64,000 nucleotides of DNA from Pseudomonas cichorii (GCF_015471405.1 NZ_BLVZ01000006.1:186001-250000), one strand, 5' to 3'; positions 9,544-17,800 are shown, counted from the stretch's first letter. Notes: generated from the sequence alone by a model not told the origin. Numbers and translations: made by a program.

Positions 9544-10512
9544 ATGAACAGTCTAGATCTTCAGGTTGTTCAACAGGCATCGACTTGGCTGGAACAAGGC
9601 CAGGGTGTGTGGCTGTGTACTGTCCTCTCAACGTTTGGGTCTGCGCCTCGTGGGCCGGGCGCCATGCTTGTGGCGCTGGCGCAAGGAGGGTCCTGCGGTT
9701 CACTGTCAGGCGGGTGTGTGGAGGAAGACTTTCTGGAGCGACTGGGTCGCCACGAGTTCGAGCCTCACAGCCAGATCATTCGATACGGGGAGGGCGGGTT
9801 TACTCCAAACCTGCAGTTGCCGTGTGGCGGCGTGCTTGATGTTCTCGTTGAGTATTTCGAGGCTGACTGCTCCAGGCGTGAGTATTTCGCGAGGCTTGAA
9901 CAGGCTCTGCATGGACGTCAGTTAATCGTGCGTCGTGTCATTCTGGGGACGCGCGATGCCTACATGGAAAACGCTGACATGGAGTGCGCGCCGGTCACCG
10001 TTGAGCCTGGGCAAGTGCGGTTGAGGGTCGGGGCCGTTCGACGGCTTTTGATCGCAGGTTTGTCACCCGTGGCTGAGTTTTGTGCCAGTTTCGCGGTTGC
10101 GTTGGGCTACGAGGTCATCGTGTGTGATCCGCGTGCCGAAGTGATATCGACTTTCCGGATGCCAGGTGTCGCACTGTTTGAAATGCTGCCAGCGACCTAC
10201 ATCGCTCAAGGCGGCTGTCACGCATCAACGGCTGTCGTCGCGTTGACCCACGATCCTCGTCTGGATGACCTGACGCTGATGGAGGCAGTAAGGACGCCTG
10301 CATTTTACATCGGGGCAATGGGTTCGCGGCGAACCAGCGAAAAACGTCTTGAGCGCGTGAGGCGCATTGGAGGGCTGGACGATGAGGGTATCAACCGCAT
10401 CCATGCACCCATCGGGTTGAATCTGGGCAGCAAGACACCTGCCGAGATCGCGCTGGCGGTCATGTCCGATATCGTTCGGGTGAGTAATGGGATCAGCAAA
10501 AACGTACTCTAG
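9544..10512 (+). CDS. XdhC-family molybdenum cofactor maturation protein (PaoD-like)
   Basis: 322 residues, three bases after the large-subunit stop, so the last gene of the operon. N-terminal XdhC/CoxI domain with STFGSAPRGPGAMLV and a Cys-containing GGSCGSLSGGCVE; C-terminal Rossmann domain with VIVCDPRAE, VALTHDPRLDD and YIGAMGSRRTSEKR. Such proteins bind and sulfurate the molybdenum cofactor and insert it into the catalytic subunit, and are needed for activity but are not part of the enzyme. Complete in length for the family. Confidence 0.9.
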   Translation: MNSLDLQVVQQASTWLEQGQGVWLCTVLSTFGSAPRGPGAMLVALAQGGSCGSLSGGCVEEDFLERLGRHEFEPHSQIIRYGEGGFTPNLQLPCGGVLDVLVEYFEADCSRREYFARLEQALHGRQLIVRRVILGTRDAYMENADMECAPVTVEPGQVRLRVGAVRRLLIAGLSPVAEFCASFAVALGYEVIVCDPRAEVISTFRMPGVALFEMLPATYIAQGGCHASTAVVALTHDPRLDDLTLMEAVRTPAFYIGAMGSRRTSEKRLERVRRIGGLDDEGINRIHAPIGLNLGSKTPAEIALAVMSDIVRVSNGISKNVL

Positions 10513-10550
10513 TGGCGCATCGGGGAAAATCATGAATTCAGCTTTCAAAG

Positions 10551-10919
10551 ATGTTTGCACTGTCACTGGTAGTGCACGCCTGGCTGGACGATCCGTGTTT
10601 GATAAACGCTCTCGCGCCGCTCATTGTCGAGGAAATAGTCGTGCGTCTGTTGAACGGGCCCCATAGCCTTCAATTGCTGCATATCGTAAGTGCCGGCTCA
10701 CCCAGTCACCTTCGGGCGGCTACGGGCATGAGCCCATTGCAGTATCAGAAGCAGCTCAGGCTCCAGGCGGCGCGGCAAATGATGTTGAGCCAGAATGTGG
10801 ATGCCAGCAGCGCCGGTGGACTTGTCGGCTATGAAAGCTCCTCTCAATTCAGTCGTGAGTACAGTCGCCTGTTTGGTGAACCTCCTCAGCGTGATATCAA
10901 ACGTATGCGGTTGCAGTAG
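10551..10919 (+). pseudogene. Remnant of AraC-family regulator (N-terminus and first helix-turn-helix lost)
   Basis: 122 residues from ATG 10551. The C-terminal part [17 protein letters not shown]...[25 protein letters not shown] is the second helix-turn-helix of AraC regulators with an AraC_N sensing domain. The part before it, [17 protein letters not shown], is the end of that sensing domain. About 130 residues are missing in front and roughly 35 residues between the two blocks, which would have contained the first helix-turn-helix. The junction is in frame. I infer a dead regulator; homologous AraC genes usually sit beside oxidoreductases, so it may once have controlled the aldehyde oxidoreductase operon. 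Confidence 0.75.
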
Positions 10920-10956
10920 AGCAGATCTACCACTTTAGACGCAGGACTCGGAGTTT

Positions 10957-11454
10957 ATGGACAGTGAGCAACAGGAAGACCTGCGACGTATCGTCATTCA
11001 GGAACAACGTCTCCGGCTTAAAGCCTTCGACAAAGCGGCTGCATGGGAGCTTGGCCTCAGATTGAAGACCCTGTGCGAAGAAGCAGGGGTAAGCACTACG
11101 ATTGAAATCAGACTCGCTCGCGAGACCGTGTTTTTTTACTCGATGCCCGGAACGGCTTCGAGCAATGCTGACTGGGCTCGCCGTAAACGCAATGTGGTGG
11201 AATTGATGGGGCAGAGTTCTTATCGGGTGGGCCTGTCATTTGAAGACGGTCATTCGCTGGAGGCTTCCATGGGGCTTCCACCCGCCGATTATGCATGCCA
11301 CGGTGGCAGCTTTCCCCTGCACGTCGAGGGTGTTGGATTCATTGGCGTCGTGACAGTGTCAGGCCTGCCTCAGAGGCAAGACCATGCGTTAGTCGTCAGG
11401 GCGCTTGCCGAGATGTGTGGTGTTGAGCTTGCGGACGTGGCACTGACACCGTGA
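10957..11454 (+). CDS. UPF0303 / HbpS-like heme-degrading domain protein
   Basis: 165 residues. The fold of the UPF0303 (GlcG/HbpS-like) family is recognisable from FDKAAAWELGLRL, the strand TIEIRLARETVFFYSMPGT, and ADYACHGGSFPLHV near residues 108-121. Related proteins bind heme or act as small cytoplasmic sensors; no enzyme activity is established for this branch. It has its own gap of 37 bases after the AraC remnant and could be cotranscribed with it. Ends at a TGA at 11454. Confidence 0.75.
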   Translation: MDSEQQEDLRRIVIQEQRLRLKAFDKAAAWELGLRLKTLCEEAGVSTTIEIRLARETVFFYSMPGTASSNADWARRKRNVVELMGQSSYRVGLSFEDGHSLEASMGLPPADYACHGGSFPLHVEGVGFIGVVTVSGLPQRQDHALVVRALAEMCGVELADVALTP

Positions 11455-11540
11455 TCGGAAATGTTGCGCTCAAGCAGCACAGCACCAGGACGGGTGGCTG
11501 GTTTAATGCCGATCAGTTCAGGCACAAACAAAACGTGTGG

Positions 11541-11567
11541 GAAGTCGCCAGCAAGCTGCCTCCCACA
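11541..11567 (+). repeat. REP-like element, GTGGGAGGCAGCTTGCTGGC family
   Basis: 27 bases identical to 19424-19450. It contains TCGCCAGCAAGCTGCCTCCC, the reverse complement of a unit at 17241-17264. The flanking bases also match those at 17211-17245 (AATGCCGATCAGT and CAAAACGTGTGGGA), so a longer unit was once copied. It lies in the 280-base gap before the iron operon. Confidence 0.75.
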
Positions 11568-11686
11568 AAGTGACACATTCATCAGTGACTCACATGGAGT
11601 CGTCAATAAATCCCATCTGCTCAGCGTATGTCGAGCGCTTGCTCCTGAAGGCCGGTCTGGATAAACGCTCCGGCCTTGCATTGATA

Positions 11687-11701
11687 TGAGAATCATTATC
11701 A
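11687..11701 (+). promoter_or_regulatory. Fur box upstream of the ECF sigma operon
   Basis: TGAGAATCATTATCA matches the 7-1-7 Fur motif TGATAATNATTATCA at all but one position. It lies 34 bases before the sigma factor start, where Fur-Fe2+ would block the promoter. The function of the operon (iron uptake) fits. Confidence 0.85.
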
Positions 11702-11734
11702 ATTATTATCGCCGCTTCTTTCGGGAGGCAAGTC

Positions 11735-12241
11735 GTGGGCGAGGATCGTATAGGGCTTCTCTATGCAGAGCACAATAACTGGCTGACGGGCTGGCTTTAT
11801 CGTCGTCTGGGTTGCACCAGCCAGGCGGCGGATCTGGCGCAGGATACTTTCCTGCGCATCCTCACTTCACAGCGTAGAACCGGCGAAACCCTGACCCTGG
11901 ACCGCCCACGGGCCTATCTGGCGACGGTGGGGCAGCGGCTGGTTTGCGACTATTTCCGTCGCCAGTCCCTGGAGCGGGCCTATCTCGACATGCTCGCCAC
12001 AATGCCCGAGGCTTTTGCCCTGTCGCCTGAAGAGCAATGGCAGATGCGCGAAACCCTGTTCCAGCTCGATGCCTTGCTCGACCGTTTGAAGCCCGTCGTG
12101 CGTGCGGTATTTCTACTGGCACAGATCGATGGCCTGACCTATGTGCAGATCGCCCGGCAGTTGGGCATTGGTGAGCGCACAGTCAAGCGCCATATGGCCA
12201 CTGCCTTTGAAGCCTGCATCCTGAGCGATGTAGCGTTTTAA
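11735..12241 (+). CDS. FecI-like ECF sigma factor
   Basis: 168 residues from GTG 11735, preceded by GGGAGG at 8 bases. Region 2: QAADLAQDTFLRIL near residue 30-44; region 4: YVQIARQLGIGERTVKRHMA near 137-156. The FecI/PvdS type of iron-starvation sigma factor, which directs RNA polymerase to the promoter of its cognate receptor gene after a surface signal. Its stop TAA overlaps the ATG of the anti-sigma gene by one base, and a Fur box precedes it. No chromosomal siderophore biosynthesis genes lie nearby, so the ligand is probably a siderophore made by others. Confidence 0.92.
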   Translation: MGEDRIGLLYAEHNNWLTGWLYRRLGCTSQAADLAQDTFLRILTSQRRTGETLTLDRPRAYLATVGQRLVCDYFRRQSLERAYLDMLATMPEAFALSPEEQWQMRETLFQLDALLDRLKPVVRAVFLLAQIDGLTYVQIARQLGIGERTVKRHMATAFEACILSDVAF

Positions 12242-13179
12242 TGTCCGCGCAGGCCCCGATCAGTCGTGACGTCGCACGTCAGGCCGCCCATTGGCTTGTG
12301 CTGATGCATGAGCAGCCACTGAGCCTGGCTCAACAGCAAGCTTGCGCGCGATGGCGCGCTATCGATCCCGAGCATGAGCGCGCCTGGCAGCGCGTGCAGC
12401 ATGTGCAACAACAGCTCGGTGGCCTTCCGCCCGCGCTTGCCATGGGCACCCTCAATCGCGAACGACGTCAGGCCTTGAAGACGCTGCTGGTATTGGCTGC
12501 CATCGCACCCGCTGGCTACCTCGGCTACCGCTTTGGCACCGAGCAGGGCTGGATGGCTGACTATCGCACCCGCGTAGGCGAACGGCGGCAACTGACACTC
12601 GCGGACGGAAGTGTGGTCGACCTCAACACCGACAGTGCCATCGACGTGCAATTCGATGCCGGGCAGCGGCTGATCCGACTGGTGCGTGGGGAGATATTGA
12701 TCAGCACCGGCATTGACGCTGCTCGACGTCCTTTGCGAGTGGCCAGTGAACAAGGGCTCATGGAGCCTTTGGGGACGCGCTTCAGTGTGCGCCAGCTCAG
12801 TGGCACTACACAGCTGGCGGTTTTGCAAGGCCGGGTTCGGGCAACGCCTGCGCACACCGCGTCACAGGTTGTAGAGGCCGGCGAGCAAGTGTCTTTCAGC
12901 GCAGATGCCTTCGGCCCTTTACGTCCTGCCAGCGAGCTGGCTACACGCTGGACGCAAGGCGAACTGGTGGCCGATAACTTGCCGCTGCGCGATTTCCTTC
13001 AGGAACTGAGCCGCTATCGCCCCGGTCGGCTGCACTGTGACGAAAGCGCATCAGCCTTGCGTATCAGCGGTGGTTTCCAGCTCGACAACAGCGACGCCAT
13101 CCTCTCCGCGCTGCCGATCACCCTTCCGGTTACGGTGAGTTATCGAACCCGTTATTGGGTGACGGTGAGCAAAGCGTGA
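12241..13179 (+). CDS. FecR-like transmembrane anti-sigma factor
   Basis: 312 residues. N-terminal sigma-binding domain (QAAHWLVLMHEQPLSLAQQQACARW, residues about 11-36), one membrane segment at about 80-99 (TLLVLAAIAPAGYLGY), then the periplasmic FecR domain starting RRQLTLADGSVVDLNTDSAI and containing REILIS-like strands and GTRFSVRQ. It passes the signal from the receptor's N-terminal domain to the sigma factor. Overlaps the sigma gene by one base and is followed by the receptor gene after 72 bases. Confidence 0.92.
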   Translation: MSAQAPISRDVARQAAHWLVLMHEQPLSLAQQQACARWRAIDPEHERAWQRVQHVQQQLGGLPPALAMGTLNRERRQALKTLLVLAAIAPAGYLGYRFGTEQGWMADYRTRVGERRQLTLADGSVVDLNTDSAIDVQFDAGQRLIRLVRGEILISTGIDAARRPLRVASEQGLMEPLGTRFSVRQLSGTTQLAVLQGRVRATPAHTASQVVEAGEQVSFSADAFGPLRPASELATRWTQGELVADNLPLRDFLQELSRYRPGRLHCDESASALRISGGFQLDNSDAILSALPITLPVTVSYRTRYWVTVSKA

Positions 13180-13251
13180 TTTTTTGGCCCGTTTTTTTGC
13201 GGCGTCCGTCCTTAGTAGTGAATCTGTAATCACCAAAGGACATTTTGCTCC

Positions 13252-15666
13252 ATGACCCATTCTCGTATCCTGCGCGCGGCCACACGCAACACGCTCGCAC
13301 TGTCATTGCTGACCTTTGCTTTGGCCGCTCAGCCGCTGCGTGCCCAGGCAGACGGAGAGACCCGGCATTACAGCGTTCAGGCCGCGAGTCTGTCCCAGGC
13401 GCTGGCCGGTTTCAGTTCGCAGGCGAAAATTACCGTGCAATTCGCCCCGGAGCTGGCTCAGGGCTTGAGTTCACCGGGATTGGAGGGCGATTACAGCGCA
13501 GAGCAGGGCCTCGCCAAACTGCTGGCGGGTTCCGGGCTTGGGGCTGTGCAACTGGGCGATCGGGTTTATGGATTGGTTAAAGTCAGTACCGAGGCCGGCA
13601 CGCTGACGATGCCCAATGTCGATATCAACGCCCGCACCACGGTCGAGGGTTCTGAAGCCGCAGGCTATGTGAGTGAAAACATCAGTAATGTCGGCGCTCT
13701 GGGCGGCATGAAACTGCAGGACACGCCTTACTCCATGAGCGTGACTTCCCAGGCGCTGCTCAAGAACATGCAGGCCACCTCGACCGACGACGTATTCAAA
13801 CGTAATCCCTTCGCCCAGCTTTACTCCCCGAAAACCGCCGGCTACGCCAGTGCTATCACCATTCGGGGTTTCGGCGGTTCTTCAAGCCTGAACATCGCCA
13901 ACGACGGCCTGCGTTTCAGCACACTGGCCGATGGCGGCAACTTCATCGAAGACACCGAGCAACTGGAAGTGGTCACCGGCCTCACCGGTTTCCTGTATGG
14001 CCCGGCGTCTCCCGGCGGGTTGGCCAACTACGTGCTCAAACGGCCGACCTATGAGCGCTACAACAGCGTCACACTCGGCAATGCGGGTGGCGAAAACTAC
14101 TACCTGCACGGCGACTTCGGTGGCCCGATCGATAGCGAAGGCAAATTCGCGTACAGACTCAACGTCCTGACTCAGGATGGCGAAACCGCAATCGACCTTC
14201 AAAAGCGTCGTCGGCAGATGGTCAGCCTGGCACTGGACTGGAACGTCAGCGACGACCTGCAGATCCAGTTCGACGCCTCTCACAAGGAAAGCCAGACTCG
14301 CGGCCTGACCAGCTATTGGTTCTTCGCCAACGAAGCGTATCGCCCAAGCGCTTCATCACTGGATACCGACAAGCTGTACAGCCAGAAATGGGCCTTCTCC
14401 GACAACCAGACCGACAAAGCAGGCGTGCGGGCCAAATGGCGCCTGAACGACACGTTCAGCCTGCGTGCAGCTTTTGCCGCACAGCAATACACCCAGGAAT
14501 ACACTTACACCGGCCCGCAGATCGATGCGCCAGGCGTGTATACACAGCCGCTGTATGCTTTTGCCCCTCTGGAAACCCGCGAGTACTCAGGCTATCTGTT
14601 TCTCGACTCGTTGTTTGCAACCGGCCCGCTGGACCACAAGTTGACGCTGGGTTATCAGGGCAATACCGCGCGCACCCTGATGTACACCGACCATACCCCG
14701 AGCCAGCAACAGAGTTCGGTGACCGGCACCGCCGTATCGCTCAGCCAGCAGCCGCAGGTGAGCAAGCCGGGTTATTCGATTGGTCATGGTGCCCAGCACC
14801 TCTCCAGTACCAGCGACACCCACAACCTGTTGATCGGCGACATCATCACATTCAACGAACAGTGGTCGACCATCCTCGGTGCAACCCACACCCAGATCAT
14901 TGCCTACACCAACAACTTCGCCACTACGACCACCACGCCGCGCAAGACCGAATATGACAAGAGCCTGACCTCACCCAGTGTGTCGCTGATCTACAAGCCA
15001 GTGCCCTGGCTGACCACCTATGCCACCTACATTGAAGGTTTGCAAAGTGGCAGCGTCGCACCCGCCAACGCAATCAACGCCGGGACCGCCCTGGCGCCGC
15101 AGATCAGCGAACAATACGAAATCGGAGCCAAGGCCAGCCTCGGCGACACGCTGGTGACGCTGGCGCTGTTCAACATCGAAAAGCCCAACGCCTTCCGCAA
15201 CACGGCTCGTCTTTACGTTGCAGATGGCCTTCAGGAGAACAATGGCCTGGAGTTCAGCGTGACCGGCAAGGTTACCCCGCAACTGACGCTTGTCAGCGGC
15301 CTTACCCTGCTTGACCCCGAAGTGAAAAAGAGCTCCACCTCGGCAAACGACGGCAACTCGCCCATCAACGTGGCCAAACAACTGGCCAAGGTCTATGCCG
15401 AATACGACATTGCCTCCCTACCAGGCTTTGCCGTGACCGGCGGCGCGTTCTACACCGGCAAGCAATACGCCGACGAGGCCAACAACTACACCTTGCCAGC
15501 CTTCACCACATTCGACGCCGGAGCCCGCTACCGCCTGCCGCTGGGCGACAACAGCCTGACCCTGCGAGCGAACGTGAGCAACCTGACGGACAAGAAGTAT
15601 TGGCTCAATACCAGCTATCTGGGGGATCCGCGGACTGTGGCTTTTTCGGCGCAGTTGGAGTTTTGA
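13252..15666 (+). CDS. TonB-dependent siderophore receptor with STN signalling domain
   Basis: 804 residues. Signal peptide about 1-31 (ALSLLTFALAAQPLRA). STN signalling domain about 37-108 (HYSVQAASLSQALAGFSSQA). Plug from about 150 (LQDTPYSMSV, then TIRGFG and GFLYGPASPGGLANYVLKRP), then the 22-strand barrel with ATYIEGLQSG and QISEQYEIGAKA, ending in aromatic Phe as outer-membrane proteins require. It imports a ferric siderophore and signals through the FecR/FecI pair upstream. The ligand cannot be named from sequence. Confidence 0.94.
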   Translation: MTHSRILRAATRNTLALSLLTFALAAQPLRAQADGETRHYSVQAASLSQALAGFSSQAKITVQFAPELAQGLSSPGLEGDYSAEQGLAKLLAGSGLGAVQLGDRVYGLVKVSTEAGTLTMPNVDINARTTVEGSEAAGYVSENISNVGALGGMKLQDTPYSMSVTSQALLKNMQATSTDDVFKRNPFAQLYSPKTAGYASAITIRGFGGSSSLNIANDGLRFSTLADGGNFIEDTEQLEVVTGLTGFLYGPASPGGLANYVLKRPTYERYNSVTLGNAGGENYYLHGDFGGPIDSEGKFAYRLNVLTQDGETAIDLQKRRRQMVSLALDWNVSDDLQIQFDASHKESQTRGLTSYWFFANEAYRPSASSLDTDKLYSQKWAFSDNQTDKAGVRAKWRLNDTFSLRAAFAAQQYTQEYTYTGPQIDAPGVYTQPLYAFAPLETREYSGYLFLDSLFATGPLDHKLTLGYQGNTARTLMYTDHTPSQQQSSVTGTAVSLSQQPQVSKPGYSIGHGAQHLSSTSDTHNLLIGDIITFNEQWSTILGATHTQIIAYTNNFATTTTTPRKTEYDKSLTSPSVSLIYKPVPWLTTYATYIEGLQSGSVAPANAINAGTALAPQISEQYEIGAKASLGDTLVTLALFNIEKPNAFRNTARLYVADGLQENNGLEFSVTGKVTPQLTLVSGLTLLDPEVKKSSTSANDGNSPINVAKQLAKVYAEYDIASLPGFAVTGGAFYTGKQYADEANNYTLPAFTTFDAGARYRLPLGDNSLTLRANVSNLTDKKYWLNTSYLGDPRTVAFSAQLEF

Positions 15667-15740
15667 TAACCCTGCAATCACAGGTACATGACGCTGGCAG
15701 TGGTAGCTTCAAAGTATACGGCTGAGGCTACCTTGCTATG

Positions 15741-16085
15741 TCAATGCAGATCGCAACATATTGGAGGTTCTTTCCATCCATCAGGGAGTGGTGTGAGTAT
15801 GCACCTGCCCAGTACCTGGCTTTTCGAGACAAGAATCTTGCTACCCAGCGGATAGGTTGAAGGTGCGTCAGAACTAACCTCGCACGTGCCGATATCTCCA
15901 CCAGAGTAAGGAATGAGAAATACAACTTTGCCGTCCTGGAATGTTCGCGGCACGACATTTTCGACGCTGTACTCGTCGGGCGGCAGCAGGGCGTCAAGCA
16001 AAAAAACCAGTCCACTGGATGCTCCGAAAAATAGCAGCGCATACGATGCCCACTTTCTTGCAATGGATAGAAAAGCCACACGCAT
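15741..16085 (-). CDS. Small membrane-anchored protein of unknown function
   Basis: 114 residues. An N-terminal hydrophobic helix at about 12-31 (WASYALLFFGASSGLVFLL) follows a basic start, so the protein is probably anchored with the rest in the periplasm. The periplasmic part has four cysteines (GTCEVS, GRCILT, ICCDLH) and short beta-type segments. No family recognised. The Shine-Dalgarno fit at ATG 16085 is poor (AGGAC too close), so the start may differ. It points towards the receptor gene and may be unrelated to it. Confidence 0.45.
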   Translation of the reverse strand: MRVAFLSIARKWASYALLFFGASSGLVFLLDALLPPDEYSVENVVPRTFQDGKVVFLIPYSGGDIGTCEVSSDAPSTYPLGSKILVSKSQVLGRCILTPLPDGWKEPPICCDLH

Positions 16086-16282
16086 GTCCTGTAGGAAAAT
16101 AACCGTCGCAAGAAGCCGACTGCCTGAAGTTTGAAGCTACCGGATGCCGGTATATATACCAATACGAGAACGCTGTGTGCTCGTGAAACGCAGGTGTAAA
16201 AAATTTCAAAAAGTTTGAGCACTTCGGGTAAAGTGGCGCCGCCCGAAAATTGGATTCGGGTTATATATCATGGGGAAACATC

Positions 16283-16618
16283 GTGAAGTCCTTTAGTAAA
16301 GTCATCGCTGCTGCAGCATGTGGTCTGGTTCTGGCGGGTTGCACCGGCACAGCTATGAAGACTCAGCAATACGATAGCAACCAGTACACCGTCGTCGGTC
16401 ACAGTGAAGCCAGTGCTACAGGCCTGATGCTTTTCGGCCTGATCCCTATTCGTCAGAACGATCGTTTTGTTCGCGCTCAAAACTCTGCAATTCAGGCGAA
16501 AGGTGGCGATGCACTGATCAATACCCAAGTGCAGGAAAAGTGGTTCTGGGCCTGGGTCCTGAACGGCTACACCACTACCGTATCCGGCGATGTTATCAAG
16601 CTGAAAACTGCTAAATAA
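16283..16618 (+). CDS. Small lipoprotein of unknown function
   Basis: 111 residues from GTG 16283, with GGGGA six bases ahead; this start gives a proper lipoprotein signal MKSFSKVIAAAACGLVLAGC, with Cys20 as lipidated residue. The mature part of about 90 residues contains GLMLFGLIPIRQNDRFVRAQNSAIQ and WFWAWVLNGYTTTVSGDVIK, reminiscent of small Gram-negative outer-membrane lipoproteins with an alpha-beta fold and a conserved GGDALI-type turn. A strong terminator follows directly, so it is a single-gene unit. Confidence 0.75.
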   Translation: MKSFSKVIAAAACGLVLAGCTGTAMKTQQYDSNQYTVVGHSEASATGLMLFGLIPIRQNDRFVRAQNSAIQAKGGDALINTQVQEKWFWAWVLNGYTTTVSGDVIKLKTAK

Positions 16619-16635
16619 TCAGCACTCGGTTTTAG

Positions 16636-16660
16636 AAAGCCCGGTTCGCCGGGCTTTTTT
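16636..16660 (+). terminator. Rho-independent terminator after the lipoprotein gene
   Basis: AAAGCCCGG-TTCG-CCGGGC hairpin with a UUCG loop followed by six T. It ends 42 bases after the lipoprotein stop codon. Confidence 0.93.
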
Positions 16661-16773
16661 GTTTCTGGTGATTGGGGAGGGGGCTACGCTTCGATTACAC
16701 GAATCGGCGCAGTAATTTCCAGGCGGCTTCTGCTAGTCTGCCGGGCCAGTCAGCTAACAAGACGGCCCAATCA

Positions 16774-17208
16774 ATGTTCAATATACGTGTCATGACCATG
16801 GACGATTACGACGCGGTCATCGACCTCATGAGGCGTACTCCAGGCATCTCCTTGCGTGATGCTGATTCTCGTGAATCGACCTCCAGGTATTTAGAACGAA
16901 ATCCCGGGATGAGCTTTGTTGCGGAAGTCGGAACCGTTCTTTGCGCTTGCATCATGTGTGGACACGATGGCCGCAGAGGATATTTGCAGCATCTGGTTGT
17001 TCTTCCTCAGTATCGGCGGCAAGGCATAGCAAATGCCTTGGTAGAGCGCTGTCTTTCGAGTCTTGAGAAACACGGAATACTTAAATGTCACCTCGACGTT
17101 TTCAAGACCAATTCAACGGCTGCCAACTATTGGCACAGCCAGGGTTGGCAGCTCAGGTCTGATATCGATCGGTATTCGTTTACCCGATCGGATAATGAGA
17201 ACGTATGA
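16774..17208 (+). CDS. GNAT-family N-acetyltransferase
   Basis: 144 residues from ATG 16774 (MFNIRVMTMDDYDAV). Acetyl-CoA loop QYRRQGIANALVERCL near residue 80-95; later motif NSTAANYWHSQGWQ shows the typical end of a GNAT fold. It transfers an acetyl group to an amine; substrate unknown. The in-frame region upstream of 16774 has no family resemblance and is left out. Confidence 0.82.
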   Translation: MFNIRVMTMDDYDAVIDLMRRTPGISLRDADSRESTSRYLERNPGMSFVAEVGTVLCACIMCGHDGRRGYLQHLVVLPQYRRQGIANALVERCLSSLEKHGILKCHLDVFKTNSTAANYWHSQGWQLRSDIDRYSFTRSDNENV

Positions 17209-17240
17209 CTAATGCCGATCAGTCAAGGCACACACAAAAC

Positions 17241-17331
17241 GTGTGGGAGGCAGCTTGCTGGCGAAAAGGCCTCAAAACCGGCAGATATTCTGCGCCTGTA
17301 CACTGAAGTCGCCAGCAAGCAGCCACCCATA
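17241..17331 (+). repeat. REP-like inverted repeat pair
   Basis: GTGTGGGAGGCAGCTTGCTG at 17241 is answered by an inverted, slightly degenerate copy at 17309-17330 (TCGCCAGCAAGCAGCCACCC). Between them lies the first copy of the 56-bp direct repeat. A transcript would fold into a long hairpin after the GNAT gene, perhaps ending transcription from both sides. Confidence 0.8.
17265..17320 (+). repeat. 56-bp direct repeat, copy 1
   Basis: Differs from 19384-19439 at three of 56 positions, same orientation. The two copies enclose the DUF6124 gene and three unrecognised small genes. Confidence 0.85.
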
Positions 17332-17339
17332 TCCTGATT

Positions 17340-17579
17340 TCAGCGCACTTCAATCCCGTTCAGAGAACGATCAACCACGGTCTTGGCCATTTCCACCAGA
17401 TGCATAACGGAAAGTGCCAGATGTCGTTGCGTTCCACTCAAATGGTCACTGCTTTCATAGGCTGTGGCGGCAGCGCAACTGAGCAGTTCCGAGGCATAGC
17501 TCAGGGATTGTTCAAGGGTGGTGTTCGGGCTGGAAAGGGAAGGTGGGTCAAGGGGTAACGCGGGTTCGGCATTGAGCAT
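17340..17579 (-). CDS. DUF6124-family small protein
   Basis: 79 residues. LEQSLSYASELLSCAAATAYESSDHLSGTQRHLALSVMHL...VDRSLNG is the pattern of a Pseudomonas family of short, mostly helical proteins (DUF6124, close to DUF3077) that occur in many copies per genome and whose role is unknown. The start ATG 17579 has GGAG-like AGGAAT a few bases before. Its 5' side carries an extended foldable region (see 17580-17800). Confidence 0.7.
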   Translation of the reverse strand: MLNAEPALPLDPPSLSSPNTTLEQSLSYASELLSCAAATAYESSDHLSGTQRHLALSVMHLVEMAKTVVDRSLNGIEVR

Positions 17580-17800
17580 GTTGGAGATTCCTAACGCTAT
17601 GGGGGATGCCGCCAGTTCTCGCTACTAAACGATAAAGGCGGCGGCTGTGCGAAGGTTAGTAGACCGGGCGTTAGGATCCGGCGCATCCGAAGATGCCCTA
17701 CGCACAGCCACCATCAAGTGCAGTGAAATATTTCACTGACGGTAGGGTGACACCATGCGGACCAACGACCCGGGCTACTAAACCCGATCACTGCGATGCA
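17580..17800 (-). promoter_or_regulatory. Structured leader region of the DUF6124 gene (candidate cis-regulatory RNA)
   Basis: Read on the minus strand, GGCTGTGCG (17709-17701) pairs perfectly with CGCACAGCC (17651-17643), enclosing a second hairpin GCATC-TTCG-GATGC (17696-17683). GTTTAGTAG occurs twice (around 17784-17776 and 17630-17622) and its complement CTACTAAC once (17662-17655), so the two copies compete for one partner. The upstream pairing extends through CCCGGG at 17774-17769 with CCCGG at 17668-17664. An 18-base perfect palindrome sits at 17721-17738. I see structure; a regulatory role is inference. Confidence 0.5.
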
